From the NCBI RefSeq assembly GCF_000183135.1, contig NC_014734.1, forward strand, positions 1,798,001 to 1,862,000: a stretch of DNA of 64,000 nt, read 5' to 3'. The notes under the pieces are model-generated. The model did not search any database, had not been told where the DNA came from, and worked only from the letters and a program-made list of their open reading frames with translations. A program made the position numbers and the translations under genes. The stretch comes from Paludibacter propionicigenes WB4. GTDB taxonomy: Bacteria > Bacteroidota > Bacteroidia > Bacteroidales > Paludibacteraceae. Shown here piece by piece: positions 24,013 to 33,807 of this stretch (the first letter of the stretch is position 1; each line of letters begins with the position of its first letter).

Positions 24013-24573
24013 ATGACAGAGAATAAAATTTTCGAACGACTTGACTTCTCACAAAAAAAGTTTCCTTGTGAGGTTTACGACAACTGCAGATTTCTCAATT
24101 GCAATTTTTACAGCTCCAATCTGGTAGATGTTAGCTTTCGCGATTGCACTTTCGAAAGTTGTGATTTTAGCCTTGCCAGTTTAAAAAACACCGCCCTGAG
24201 CGATATTCAGTTTATTGGTTGTAAATTAGTCGGAGTTCAGTTTGATGAGTGTAATCCATTCTTATTTTCGGTAAGGTTTGAAAACTGCGTGCTTAAACTA
24301 GCCGTATTTCAGAAAGTAAAACTAAAGAAAACCCGGTTCATAAACTGCAATCTGGAAGAAACAGACTTTACCGAAGCAGACATGTCGTCCGGGGTTTTAG
24401 ACAACTGCAATTTAAATCGGGCTATATTTCACAAAACGAACCTCGAAAAGGCTGATTTCAGAACTGCATTTAATTATTCTATCGACCCTGAAGCTAACAA
24501 GATAAAGAAAGCCCGGTTTTCTAAAATGGGGCTAGAAGGATTATTGGACAAATACCAGATTGAAATAGATTAG
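24013..24573 (+). CDS. Pentapeptide-repeat protein
   Basis: A 186-residue protein built of A(D/N)LxX-like pentapeptide repeats across most of its length: DNCRFLNCNFYSSNLVDVSF, DCTFESCDFSLASLKNTAL, RFINCNLEETDFTEADM, DNCNLNRAIFHKTNLEKADF. It should fold as a right-handed quadrilateral beta-helix. It is cytoplasmic, as there is no signal. Relatives include Qnr/McbG gyrase-protecting proteins and many of unknown role; nothing here points to one. The C-terminal segment KKARFSKMGLEGLLDKYQIE is non-repeat and probably a helical dimerisation or capping element. Confidence 0.9.
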   Translation: MTENKIFERLDFSQKKFPCEVYDNCRFLNCNFYSSNLVDVSFRDCTFESCDFSLASLKNTALSDIQFIGCKLVGVQFDECNPFLFSVRFENCVLKLAVFQKVKLKKTRFINCNLEETDFTEADMSSGVLDNCNLNRAIFHKTNLEKADFRTAFNYSIDPEANKIKKARFSKMGLEGLLDKYQIEID

Positions 24574-24764
24574 ATTTGAATGCTCAATAATTTCAACTCG
24601 TAGTAAAACTAATAACTGCTTTTATATCCGTCCAGCCTTTTTGTCTTTACGAACTCTCGAAAGGAACTGAAAATATATACTGCGAACAAGAAATTATTTG
24701 TATTTTTGGCATCTGAATTTTAACCAACCAAAATCATTCAGAATATACGGTAATACGACGAAAG

Positions 24765-25640
24765 ATGAATAAACTTGTTTACAACTGGCTCAACAGAAAG
24801 TATCCACAGAATTTTATTATAAAACATGAATTCCTTGGGTCTGCACTTAATGCAATATTCTGTCTTGTGTTTTTACTTATATACAAACCTTTAGGAGTTC
24901 GTGAATCTCTACTTCTGAACTACCCGGCCACAATGGCTATTTATTGTTCCAGTGCTGCCATATCCATCATTATAATGTTGAAAATACTGAGATCGATAAA
25001 CTATTTCTCGGATAAACATGAGTGGACAGTATTGAAAGAATTCTTATCCATCCTTTTCGCTTTATCCGGCATGGGTATTTTTATCTATTTTACAGCGTTC
25101 TGGGTTGAAGTATCGTCGGATCGCTGGAACTTACCTACTTTTTTGGATTCATGTAAATATGCATTTCTTATCGGGGTTATTCCATTCTTGTTTTTTACGC
25201 TCATGAATTCCCGCTACTTTTATGTATACAACATACGCACAGAAGCTGAAAACGAACCAAGCTCAACACCACAATCCGGGCAACCTGAAGAAATCATACA
25301 AATAGATTCAAAACTAAAGAAAGAGAAACTTAACTTCTACCCCGACCAGTTTCTTTATGCTACATCCGATGGAAATTATGTTGTATTCTATCTCTACCGC
25401 AACAACAAGGTTGAAAAAGAAATAATCCGAAACTCAATCAGTAATATCGAAGAGCAATTATCGCATTTCCCCGCACTTGTTAGAACACACAGAGCCTTTA
25501 TAGTGAATATAAAGAAAGTGTACCTAAAAAAAGGAAATGCACTGGGCTATCAGCTAAAACTATCCCATATCGACCATGAAATCCCTGTTTCCCGACAAAA
25601 TATAAAAACATTTGATCGACAATTTGATCAGCTCAGTTAA
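24765..25640 (+). CDS. LytTR DNA-binding regulator with membrane N-terminus
   Basis: A 291-residue protein. Residues 25-155 contain four hydrophobic segments; after a Ser/Pro/Gln-rich linker (about 165-180), residues 190-290 form a LytTR domain with FLYATSDGNYVVFYL, FPALVRTHRAFIVNIKKVYL and IPVSRQNIKTF. It lacks a receiver or kinase domain, so the membrane part may itself be the sensor. It lies upstream of an outer-membrane beta-barrel gene on the same strand, with a 628-base gap holding that gene's promoter and repeated motifs, which makes it a candidate regulator of that gene. Confidence 0.88.
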   Translation: MNKLVYNWLNRKYPQNFIIKHEFLGSALNAIFCLVFLLIYKPLGVRESLLLNYPATMAIYCSSAAISIIIMLKILRSINYFSDKHEWTVLKEFLSILFALSGMGIFIYFTAFWVEVSSDRWNLPTFLDSCKYAFLIGVIPFLFFTLMNSRYFYVYNIRTEAENEPSSTPQSGQPEEIIQIDSKLKKEKLNFYPDQFLYATSDGNYVVFYLYRNNKVEKEIIRNSISNIEEQLSHFPALVRTHRAFIVNIKKVYLKKGNALGYQLKLSHIDHEIPVSRQNIKTFDRQFDQLS

Positions 25641-26020
25641 TTACTTCGTCCCAAAAACCAGCTCTTTATCCCAAAAGTTACCTCATCTTCCTACTTCTAC
25701 TTTCTATTGGTAACAAAACCTTGCTTTGCATCCCACTTATTTGCTGCGCAGTATCTTTTTTATTCAATTTGCATCCAAAATCAAGGCGAATTAAAATGAG
25801 ATATTACTCTTCTTTCAACCAATCGAGCAAAAAATCAACGCAGAAAAAAGAATAGATTTCTACGCTTAGCCAAAAAGAATGACTCATTACTGCTATACTA
25901 AACACAATAAGTCTATTTATTAAACCAGATTTACAGTACTCAATTTCAGTAAATTACGGCAAGCAAGAAATGCGTCTCAAAAAAACTTTTAGCAGATTAA
26001 CATCTTTTAATAGAAAATAG
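25641..26020. other. Intergenic region upstream of the OMP gene; no ORF seen
   Basis: No gene or RNA recognised. A separated inverted pair GTTACC (25677-25682) and GGTAAC (25709-25714) lies 37 bases after the LytTR stop; its meaning is unclear. Confidence 0.4.
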
Positions 26021-26052
26021 TTTGGTAGTATCAAAATACGAAATACTTTTGC
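26021..26052 (+). promoter_or_regulatory. Promoter of the outer-membrane beta-barrel gene
   Basis: TTTG (26021-26024), 19 bases, TACTTTTGC (26044-26052): a perfect match to the Bacteroidetes -33/-7 consensus. The transcript would have an unusually long leader of about 210 bases. Confidence 0.8.
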
Positions 26053-26119
26053 AGTGTACTATTTCACTACTACACTGGTATTCAAAAACAGAAAAATAGT
26101 TAAATAGATTACACTGGTA
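26052..26119 (+). repeat. TACACTG motif repeats in the OMP leader
   Basis: TACACTGGTA occurs at 26071-26080 and 26110-26119 (39 bases apart), and the inverse CAGTGTA at 26052-26058, forming an inverted repeat with the first copy. They overlap and follow the promoter start region, so could be an operator or leader RNA structure. Confidence 0.5.
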
Positions 26120-26268
26120 AATCCAAACAAGTAGTTGATTACGTCTAATAACAAAAAAATATCGATAATCGATGTAATAAATTTCTCTTGTTGGAGTCAA
26201 TACTAGTAAAGCTTACAATAAGCAGACAATTTATTCCTTTGAAATTCTAAAAAAATAATTCAAATTAT

Positions 26269-28695
26269 ATGAAATCAAAAAGAAATTTACACACAAGCAG
26301 AATGTTTGTTATCGCCTGTCTGACATTCTTTTCACATTTACTTTATGCTGAAACTTCGGGCACCATAAAAGGGCGCGTAACTGACAGTAAAAACAATCCG
26401 GTCGAATTTGCAACAGCCTCACTGGTGAACTCTGCAACGAAAAAACTGGTTAAAGGCGAAATTTGCAATAACAAAGGAGAGTTTATCATTGATAAAATTA
26501 AACCCGGAGAATATATCCTTGCTGTAAGCATGATTGGATTTGCCAAAACAGAATCAGAAAAGCTGGTTATAGACTCGAAAGCGAATAAAGTTATTGAAAA
26601 AAACATTGTGCTATCGGAAACAAGTCAGCAACTGGGAAGCGTAGAAGTGGTAGCTACTAAAAAGTTTATCGAACAAACCGTAGACAAAATGGTGATAAAC
26701 CCCGAAGCATCAATCACCACCTCATCGGAAAATGTATACGAAATCCTGAAAAAGCTACCCGGCATTTCCATTGATAACAGCGACAACATTAGCATGAAAG
26801 GAAAACAAAATGTGAAAGTGTTGATCGATGAAAAGCCAACTTATGTCTCCGCAAATCAACTGGCAGCCATGCTAAAAGGCATGCAGGGAAAAAATGTGGA
26901 TCGGATTGAAATTATAGAAAACCCATCTGCGCGTTACGATGCTGAAGGTAATTCGGGAATTATCAACATAAAAACTAAGCACATTAAGACTCCCGGATTC
27001 AACGGCAGTACTTTTGCCGGAGCCGAAATAGCCAGTAAATTTGGATGGAACGGAGGTTTAGACCTTAATATGAACTATGGTAAATTCAATGTGTATGGTA
27101 ATTACTCGCTTTACAATTGGGCAGGGCCTAATGGAATGGACGCAACCCGAAGATTCACAAGCGACGCTCTCAATGGAGCTTATCAATTAATCTACACCAG
27201 GGGGCAATATGATGGTCAATCTCATAATTATAAAATTGGTGCCGACTATTTTATCCGCAAGAATCATGTAGTAAGTGTTATGTTGCGCGGAAGCAATGGA
27301 CACAGCGATAATAATGATCAGAGCAAAACCACATTTGCCGACAAATTTATGCACGTTGATTCGACACTGATATCGAAATCGAACTCCAATGAGAGATGGA
27401 AAAACCAAACCATTAATGCAAACTATAAATGGGATATCGATAGCATTGGTCAGTCGTTGTCTGCCGATTTTGACTACGCCTGGTTCAATTACAGCAGCCC
27501 GAACAAACAAGACGGTGTATATTATAACTCGGCTGGCAACAACCAGAACCACGATATCAACGTAAGCACCAAACAAGGCAACGATATTAGTATCTACACC
27601 GCCAAACTTGATTACGTTTTACCATTAGGAAAGAGTTTCAATTTCGAAGCCGGTGCAAAAGCCAGTTTTGTAAACACCGACAGTAAAATAAATATGCAAG
27701 GATATCTGGTACAGGATGATCACTTTATCTATTCGGAGGATATTCAGGCGGCTTATATTAACGCTCGGGGACAGTTCAATAAAACCACTTTCCAATTAGG
27801 ACTAAGATTAGAAAATACCATTTCAAAAGGAACATCGGTGGTAACAAATCAGGTAAACGACACCAGCTATCTGAAAATTTTCCCTTCGTTTTTCGCACAA
27901 CAAGCTATAAATAAAGACAATAATATAAACTTTAAATACAGCTACCGTATAGGCAGACCGGACTATGATATGCTAAATCCGTTCAGATGGATGGTTGACC
28001 CTTACACCTATAATGTAGGAAATCCAAACCTGAAGCCACAGTTTACGCATTCACTTGGATTGAGCCATAGTTTCAAAAATGCACTTATTACCAGCGTGGG
28101 CTATAATTATTCAAGCGGTGTATTTACCCAAATAATCCGACAAGATGATGCTACAAAATCCATTTACCAAACAAATGAAAACTTAAGCAGCTCTGTTGAC
28201 ATGAATATATCTGAAACAATTCAACTACAACCCACCAAATGGTGGAGACTAAACGGAACTATAACCGGCATGTTCAAAGAAATTAAGTTCAATTCGGGAA
28301 TGGATTCAAAAATAAACCGCTGGAGCTACAACGGAAATATCAGCAACAATTTCACACTGCCTTACAAAATCGGATTTGAATTAAGCGGTCGCTATAGCTC
28401 GAGTCAGTTAATCAGCAATATCATTACTCGTCCTCGCTACTCGATAGACTTTGGTATTCAACGAAAAGTATTAAAAGATAAGGGAAATATAAAACTAGCT
28501 ATAAACGATATTTTTGATACCGGAAGAGGTAGTGCCTATGCAAAATACGGCAATGTTGACATTGAAGTAATAAACCATTATGACTCACGTCGCCTACAAA
28601 TTTCCTTCAATTACAATTTTGGAAAAGCTGAATTTAAAACCCGATCAAACCGATCAACTGCTTCGAGCGAAGAACAAAGCCGGAGTTCAAAATAA
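26269..28695 (+). CDS. Outer-membrane beta-barrel protein (TonB-dependent-receptor family)
   Basis: An 808-residue outer-membrane protein. After a signal peptide (MKSKRNLHTSRMFVIACLTF, cleavage near YAE) comes a CarboxypepD_reg-like domain (about 30-115: IKGRVTDSKNNPVEFATASL), a plug domain (about 120-230: SSENVYEILKKLPGISIDNS, DRIEIIENPSARYDAEGNSG) and a long beta-barrel ending NYNFG. It resembles the outer_membrane_beta-barrel family that takes up or senses unknown ligands; there is no SusD partner, so a glycan-uptake locus is not indicated. The neighbouring LytTR gene may control it. Confidence 0.88.
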   Translation: MKSKRNLHTSRMFVIACLTFFSHLLYAETSGTIKGRVTDSKNNPVEFATASLVNSATKKLVKGEICNNKGEFIIDKIKPGEYILAVSMIGFAKTESEKLVIDSKANKVIEKNIVLSETSQQLGSVEVVATKKFIEQTVDKMVINPEASITTSSENVYEILKKLPGISIDNSDNISMKGKQNVKVLIDEKPTYVSANQLAAMLKGMQGKNVDRIEIIENPSARYDAEGNSGIINIKTKHIKTPGFNGSTFAGAEIASKFGWNGGLDLNMNYGKFNVYGNYSLYNWAGPNGMDATRRFTSDALNGAYQLIYTRGQYDGQSHNYKIGADYFIRKNHVVSVMLRGSNGHSDNNDQSKTTFADKFMHVDSTLISKSNSNERWKNQTINANYKWDIDSIGQSLSADFDYAWFNYSSPNKQDGVYYNSAGNNQNHDINVSTKQGNDISIYTAKLDYVLPLGKSFNFEAGAKASFVNTDSKINMQGYLVQDDHFIYSEDIQAAYINARGQFNKTTFQLGLRLENTISKGTSVVTNQVNDTSYLKIFPSFFAQQAINKDNNINFKYSYRIGRPDYDMLNPFRWMVDPYTYNVGNPNLKPQFTHSLGLSHSFKNALITSVGYNYSSGVFTQIIRQDDATKSIYQTNENLSSSVDMNISETIQLQPTKWWRLNGTITGMFKEIKFNSGMDSKINRWSYNGNISNNFTLPYKIGFELSGRYSSSQLISNIITRPRYSIDFGIQRKVLKDKGNIKLAINDIFDTGRGSAYAKYGNVDIEVINHYDSRRLQISFNYNFGKAEFKTRSNRSTASSEEQSRSSK

Positions 28696-28738
28696 AAATA
28701 AACCATTACTCATTACTAACAAACAAAAATAACATCTT

Positions 28739-29146
28739 ATGAAAACAAATCTGGTAAAAAAAATCTCAATTATCTGTGTCTCAATATTAATGGGAAGTCA
28801 ACTATTTGCACAAGACACATTTGAAATCAAAGTGAAGCTATTAAAAAGCACAAACCCTGAAATGAAGCATGTAACAGCTGTATTGCGCGATTCAAAAACA
28901 AATGAAATAGTTGCCGAAAATGAAAAGAGCAACAACAATGAATTCGTGTTCAGCGAGGTGAAGAAAGGCGAGTATATACTCGAAGTACAAAAACCGGGAG
29001 ATACAAAGGCAGACACGCGTTACATTATTATCGATGAGAAAATCAGTATAATGAATAATACAGCAAATCAAATTACCGATTTGCCTGCAAAAACAAAAGA
29101 AACGCTACCTGCGAAAAATAATTCACAAAGCTTAGCAAGTTTCTAA
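28739..29146 (+). CDS. Small secreted protein of unknown function
   Basis: A 135-residue protein with a signal peptide (MKTNLVKKISIICVSILMGS, cleavage after LFA) and one beta-rich domain with FEIKVKLLKSTNPEMKHVTA and EVKKGEYILEVQKPG, the latter resembling a carboxypeptidase-regulatory-like beta sandwich. The tail is Thr/Asn/Lys-rich. It starts 43 bases after the beta-barrel gene and is probably co-transcribed with it, perhaps as a periplasmic partner. I do not recognise the family. Confidence 0.65.
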   Translation: MKTNLVKKISIICVSILMGSQLFAQDTFEIKVKLLKSTNPEMKHVTAVLRDSKTNEIVAENEKSNNNEFVFSEVKKGEYILEVQKPGDTKADTRYIIIDEKISIMNNTANQITDLPAKTKETLPAKNNSQSLASF

Positions 29147-29289
29147 TTCCGAATTTCTTCGAAAAATTTATCTGTATCACTATATAAAAAGAGGACAAAA
29201 AGGCTTTTTCTATGCAAAAATGATTTCTGTTGATGTTTTGTTTATAATTTTTCTTTTACTTTGTATAATAATTATTTCAAGAAGAATTT

Positions 29290-30570
29290 ATGCCGAAACC
29301 AATAGCCTTTTTGCTCCTCTTTTTACTTTGCTCCACCAGCTTGTTTTCTCAACAATTTTCGGAATTTTTTACCGAGAAAGCCTGCCGAATTGATTTTCAA
29401 TTAAGTGGAAACAATAAAAATACCAGTGCTTACTTATCTAAAATTGTTCAGGAGCCCTTTTGGGGAGGTCGCAGAGCTCACCTGGCCGATGATATGAATT
29501 TAGGGGAATACCGCTTCATGGTATTGGATAGTGTGAGCAATAAGCTGATATATATAGACGATTTCAGCACCCTTTACTTTGAATGGCAATCGACCCCCGA
29601 AGCCTCTCTTGTTAATAAGAGCTTTGAGCAGTCCATACAGTTCCCTTACCCACAAAAATCCGTCAAGGTTGTGATTGAACGCCGACTGGATTTCGACAAA
29701 TGGGAAAAAATGATTCAGTTTGGTTTCTCACCTGATGATAAATTAATCCGCAAAACAAAAGTTGCTGAAGTTCCTGTAAAAACAATCTGCAAAACAGCTT
29801 CACCGGAGAAAGCCATTGACATAGCAGTGATTGCCGAAGGATATACCGCCAAACAACGAGCTAAATTTTATAAAGATGCCCAACAACTGGCTGATAACCT
29901 TTTTAGTCATGAGCCTTTCCTGAAATATAAATCCAGAATTAATATTTACGCCATTGCCGCCTTATCTGTTGATACCGGAATTACCAAACCTCAGGCTGCC
30001 AATTGGAGGAACACAGCGCTCGGATCACATTACTACACTTTTTACTCCGACAGATACCTTACGACTCCCAATGTGTTTACTGTAAGAGATTATGCATCAT
30101 TGGTTCCGTACGATGCTATCTACATTCTGGCCAATACGAAAGCGTATGGCGGAGGAGGAATTTACAACTTTTACACCCTGGCATCGGCGGACAGTAAACG
30201 TGCACAGGCAGAAGTTACTGTACATGAGTTCGGACACTCATTTGCTGGTCTGGCCGACGAATATTTCTACGATAATGATGCTCTGAATGGTATGTATAAT
30301 TTGAAAAACGAGCCATGGGAACCTAACATTACTACTCTGGTACAGTTTGGTGCAAAATGGAAAAAAGACCTGCCGCAGGGAACTCCCATTCCTACTCCAC
30401 CGACAGAAGAGAACAAAGCAAAAATAGGAGTTTTCGAGGGTGGAGGCTACTTATCTAAAGGAATCTATCGCCCGTACTTCGATTGCCGGATGCGGACAAA
30501 CACTGCAAAAGGATTCTGCCCTGTTTGCCTGAAAGCAGTGGAAGACCGAATTTTGTTTTTGACGGAGTGA
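29290..30570 (+). CDS. M64-family metallopeptidase (secreted)
   Basis: A 426-residue exported protein. The signal peptide ends near LFSQ. An N-terminal beta domain (about 25-160) resembles the M64 N-terminal module, and the catalytic domain holds VHEFGHSFAGLADEYFY (about 310-326) with the zinc ligands His-Glu-x2-His and a downstream Asp, plus PVKTICKTASPEKAIDIAVI at its start. M64 peptidases include the Clostridium ramosum IgA protease, but this is a family resemblance, not evidence of IgA cleavage. Confidence 0.88.
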   Translation: MPKPIAFLLLFLLCSTSLFSQQFSEFFTEKACRIDFQLSGNNKNTSAYLSKIVQEPFWGGRRAHLADDMNLGEYRFMVLDSVSNKLIYIDDFSTLYFEWQSTPEASLVNKSFEQSIQFPYPQKSVKVVIERRLDFDKWEKMIQFGFSPDDKLIRKTKVAEVPVKTICKTASPEKAIDIAVIAEGYTAKQRAKFYKDAQQLADNLFSHEPFLKYKSRINIYAIAALSVDTGITKPQAANWRNTALGSHYYTFYSDRYLTTPNVFTVRDYASLVPYDAIYILANTKAYGGGGIYNFYTLASADSKRAQAEVTVHEFGHSFAGLADEYFYDNDALNGMYNLKNEPWEPNITTLVQFGAKWKKDLPQGTPIPTPPTEENKAKIGVFEGGGYLSKGIYRPYFDCRMRTNTAKGFCPVCLKAVEDRILFLTE

Positions 30571-30674
30571 AAGAGTTGATTGGTTGAATGGTTTAATAAG
30601 TTGACTGTTTGGCAAGCATTCTACATAGCCTAATAAACTCAATCAACCAATCGACCAATTAGCAAATTAACCAA

Positions 30675-31745
30675 TTACTTAATAGTAACCATAGTAGCTC
30701 CAAAACCATATTCGCGGAATGAGGCATCCTGAAAATAATAAGCTTTATAACGGGTTTTGAGTAGTTTCTCTATTTCTTTACGGAGTACACCCTCGCCTTT
30801 ACCGTGGATAAATACGATCTTTTGTCCCTTGCGCTTCTTATTCTCTTCCAGCACTTCGTGAAATTTATCCAACTGGCACTGAAGCATAGCAGCATTCGAC
30901 AAGCCGGCTGTCGTATCAAGCAGTTCATTGATATGTAAATCCACCTCAATGATTTCAGAATTTTGGGTATGTTTAATGACTTTGGGGCGATCGGTTTCCC
31001 CTTTTGTGAACATAGCCTGCTTTATATCCTCGGGCGATATATCAGCCATCTTTTTATTTTCAATTTCCTTTTCTTTTTCCGAATTGATGTCTACAATAAG
31101 TGCCGGCTCATCAAAATACTCACTAGCCGTAAAACTATGAAGTTTGTAAAACTTTACTGCATTGATCTTCATATTTACATCTACGACCGACTGCGGAGTA
31201 TAATTTTTGCCTTGCTTGAATGGTAGTAGCTGAACACGAATTTTCTCCCACGAGCTGAGCTGATCTTTGCTTATTTCTGTTAGCAGTTCCTGCATATTTG
31301 GTTCTATCAATCCGCTGGCAGCACTTGCCCAGACATCATTCTCACCATTTATCACATTGTAATATAGATAATAGTTGCTATCGTTCACCAGATAACATTC
31401 GTACGAAGTGGTTTGCAGCTGTTTTATATCCACCGGAAAAAACGCCAGCAAAGCTTTAAGCGTATCTCCTTCGGGAGTTTCAAAAACCGGTTCGGGTTTG
31501 CGTTCCGGAATTACCACCTCGGAAGGTTTGGGTATAATCGGTTCAACCTTTGTTTTAAAATCTTTTATCGGGAAATTGGTTTTCTCATTTACGGCAGCTA
31601 TTACCACACACTCACGTTCGAGTGCAGGGATTTCAAAACCATCGGCATCTTCAACAAACACCATTTTCTTCAATTCATCTACGCGACTTACAATTCCTCC
31701 TCCTACTGCGTTCAGAAAACGCACTGTATCACCTTTTTTTATCAT
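30675..31745 (-). CDS. DUF2027 / Smr-domain protein
   Basis: A 356-residue cytoplasmic protein. The N-terminus (MIKKGDTVRFLNAVGGGIVS, about 1-60) is an SH3-like DUF2027 start, followed by a beta-rich middle (LLAFFPVDIKQLQTTSYECY). The C-terminus (about 265-356) is an Smr domain: EVDLHINELLDTTAGLSN, IVFIHGKGEGVLRKEIEKLL, FREYGFGATMVTIK. Smr domains bind or nick nucleic acid, as in MutS2, but there is no MutS2 ATPase part. This architecture is typical of Bacteroidales and its role is not known to me. Confidence 0.88.
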   Translation of the reverse strand: MIKKGDTVRFLNAVGGGIVSRVDELKKMVFVEDADGFEIPALERECVVIAAVNEKTNFPIKDFKTKVEPIIPKPSEVVIPERKPEPVFETPEGDTLKALLAFFPVDIKQLQTTSYECYLVNDSNYYLYYNVINGENDVWASAASGLIEPNMQELLTEISKDQLSSWEKIRVQLLPFKQGKNYTPQSVVDVNMKINAVKFYKLHSFTASEYFDEPALIVDINSEKEKEIENKKMADISPEDIKQAMFTKGETDRPKVIKHTQNSEIIEVDLHINELLDTTAGLSNAAMLQCQLDKFHEVLEENKKRKGQKIVFIHGKGEGVLRKEIEKLLKTRYKAYYFQDASFREYGFGATMVTIK

Positions 31746-31778
31746 TGGTTTATTGATTTCTTATTGTTTCTAATAATC

Positions 31779-31787
31779 GCAAAGATA
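31779..31787 (-). promoter_or_regulatory. -7 promoter element of the DUF2027/Smr gene
   Basis: Minus-strand TATCTTTGC, an exact TAnnTTTGY match, 33 bases upstream of the ATG. Confidence 0.5.
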
Positions 31788-31829
31788 CTAAAAACACATA
31801 GAATATCATTCGGAAGCATCCAAAACAAG

Positions 31830-31860
31830 AAAGAGAAACGCCCTTCGACATTTCTCTTTT
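31830..31860 (-). terminator. Terminator after the KdpE-like gene
   Basis: Stem AAAGAGAAA (31830-31838) / TTTCTCTTT (31851-31859) located 29 bases beyond the stop of the minus-strand regulator gene. The T-rich arm works on either strand. Confidence 0.6.
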
Positions 31861-31888
31861 ATTCATTCAATGCATACCATATCCAATT

Positions 31889-32584
31889 TTACTCCTCCCC
31901 TTTGGTACAAAAGCGATAGCCTATACCGGATTCTGTGAGAATAAATTTAGGATTATTCGGATTCGGTTCAATTTTCTTGCGTAATTGCCCCACAAAAACA
32001 CGCAGATATTGCGATTGTTGTGTGTAACCGGGGCCCCAGATTTGCTTAAGGATATATTGGTGAGTCAGCACTTTACCATCATTCTTTGCCAGTAAAGTCA
32101 GTAATGAATATTCAGTGGCTGTCAATTTCAATGACTCATTATCGAGAGTTACCGTCCGTGAAGTAAGGTCGATACTCAGATTATCAAATTCCAGTTTTTG
32201 AACTGTTGGGTTTAATTGAGTCTGACGCAAAGCTGTGCGGATTCGCGCCAGCAACTCGCCTGTGCGAAACGGCTTTGTCAGATAATCGTTTGCGCCATTG
32301 TCCAATGCCCGGATAATATCCTCTTCCGAACTGCGAACAGAAAGAATAATGATAGCACCCAAATACCACTCGCGCAGCTTAATCAACACACTTTGCCCAT
32401 CTTCGTCCGGCAGCCCCAAATCCAGCACTATTAAATCAGGCGGATGAATTACGGCAGTGGAAATACCTTCCTTAGCAGTGGAAGCTATCAGGGTATGATA
32501 ATCATTATTATTCAGCGTAATTTCGAGCAATTTTTGAATTTGCACTTCATCGTCAATGATTAAAATATTCATTTTAGAACTCAT
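31889..32584 (-). CDS. KdpE-like OmpR-family response regulator
   Basis: A 231-residue regulator: receiver domain (about 5-120) with IDDE, phospho-acceptor Asp55 in LIVLDLGLPDEDGQS, and the switch region KPFRTGELLARIRTAL; winged-helix output domain (about 130-230) with LTATEYSLLTLLAKNDGKVL and YLRVFVGQLRKKIEPNPNNP. Both halves follow E. coli KdpE closely (LDLGLPDGDG, LSKPFGIGEL). It starts 35 bases after the kinase gene, which follows a KimA-like transporter. There are no kdpFABC genes in the window, so it may control the transporter instead. ATG at 32572 is an alternative start. Confidence 0.88.
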   Translation of the reverse strand: MSSKMNILIIDDEVQIQKLLEITLNNNDYHTLIASTAKEGISTAVIHPPDLIVLDLGLPDEDGQSVLIKLREWYLGAIIILSVRSSEEDIIRALDNGANDYLTKPFRTGELLARIRTALRQTQLNPTVQKLEFDNLSIDLTSRTVTLDNESLKLTATEYSLLTLLAKNDGKVLTHQYILKQIWGPGYTQQSQYLRVFVGQLRKKIEPNPNNPKFILTESGIGYRFCTKGEE

Positions 32585-32619
32585 ACCCTTAGAAGATTAT
32601 GGTTTAATGAAAATTACAA

Positions 32620-33807
32620 TCACTCTTCGGAATTATCTGTTGTTGAATCTTTTGTTTTTCCAAATTGCTTTGGTCTGTAAGTTTCAGTCAGTGTTTCGTA
32701 TTGAGCATTCATTTTCACTGCAATATTACTAAAATCCATGTAATCTTGCAACATCAATGTTTCAACCGGAATAACAATTGTAAATTTTGCTCCATTTGGC
32801 GTATTGTTTTCAACTTTCACAGTTCCATTATGAGCTTCTACAAACCCTTTTACAATGGATAAACCCAAACCTGTTCCACCCGTTTTATTGACCGATATAC
32901 GATAGAACTTCGTAAATAATAATTTAAGTTCCTCTTCCGAAAAACCTTTTCCATTATCTGCAATGGTTATTATCAGATTCTTTCCATCATAACTCGCATT
33001 AATACTTATTGTCGAATCCGGCTGAGTATAAAGTACCTCATTATGCAATAAATTAAATACGGATTGTTCGATCAAACCAAAATCAATCCTGACAATAGGC
33101 ATCTCCGGTTGAATATTGACTTCAACATTATGACCAACAAGTTCGTTTTTCAATCGGTTGACAGGACTATTAATCAACTCACTAACTTCGCACCAATCCG
33201 GTTTTATTTCAAGCATCCCTGATTCGACGCGTTGCATATTCAAAAGGTTATCTATCAATCGGTTCAGTCTGAATGCAGCAACTGAAATCTGATCAACCAA
33301 TTCCAATTTATCTTTTTCTGCAATTTTCACATCATTTTGCAATAAGTTATCCGAAGCACCTACAATCGTTGCAATAGGAGTTCGTAGCTCATGTGAAATT
33401 GAGTCGAAAAGTGTTTTATAGAGTCTTAGCGTGTGACTTCGCTCCTCTTTCAGAAATTCTTGTTTTTCAAGTTCTCTTACTTTGGATGTTAAAATCCCGC
33501 TCGTCAACGCAATGACAAAATACATTAAAAGCAATAATGCATCTTCAGAATTAGTAATATGCAATGTAAAATGAGGTGGTATAAAGAAAAAGTCCCATAT
33601 TATTGCACTCATTGCTGCTGCAGATAGTACAGGATAAATAGTAAAGAATATACTTAATACAGATACAGTTGCCAACAATAATAAAGCAACACTATGATAA
33701 CCTATGTAGTTGAGACTAGCATAACAAATCAGTGCCACTAAAACAACAGATAAATTGCTTATGACAACTTGTTTAAACATACTTTGATGAAAATAATTGA
33801 GTTTCAT
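32620..33807 (-). CDS. KdpD-like sensor kinase lacking the N-terminal KdpD/Usp domains
   Basis: A 395-residue membrane histidine kinase. Residues 15-108 are the four-helix DUF4118 membrane domain of KdpD (WDFFFIPPHFTLHITNSEDA). The HisKA box FDSISHELRTPIATIVGASD has acceptor His139; the ATPase domain has N-box LLHNEVLYTQPDST, G1 DNGKGFSEEE and G2 GTGLGLSIV. The large cytosolic N-terminal half of E. coli KdpD, which binds c-di-AMP in some species, is missing with no trace upstream. It lies between the transporter and regulator genes on one strand. It probably senses K+ or envelope state through the membrane domain. Confidence 0.88.
   Translation of the reverse strand: MKLNYFHQSMFKQVVISNLSVVLVALICYASLNYIGYHSVALLLLATVSVLSIFFTIYPVLSAAAMSAIIWDFFFIPPHFTLHITNSEDALLLLMYFVIALTSGILTSKVRELEKQEFLKEERSHTLRLYKTLFDSISHELRTPIATIVGASDNLLQNDVKIAEKDKLELVDQISVAAFRLNRLIDNLLNMQRVESGMLEIKPDWCEVSELINSPVNRLKNELVGHNVEVNIQPEMPIVRIDFGLIEQSVFNLLHNEVLYTQPDSTISINASYDGKNLIITIADNGKGFSEEELKLLFTKFYRISVNKTGGTGLGLSIVKGFVEAHNGTVKVENNTPNGAKFTIVIPVETLMLQDYMDFSNIAVKMNAQYETLTETYRPKQFGKTKDSTTDNSEE

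Noticed and set aside
30571-30670. AACCAATC-like motifs between the M64 and DUF2027 genes as a terminator or repeat element
   Set aside because: The inverted matches are short and imperfect; no stable stem with a T-run is evident.
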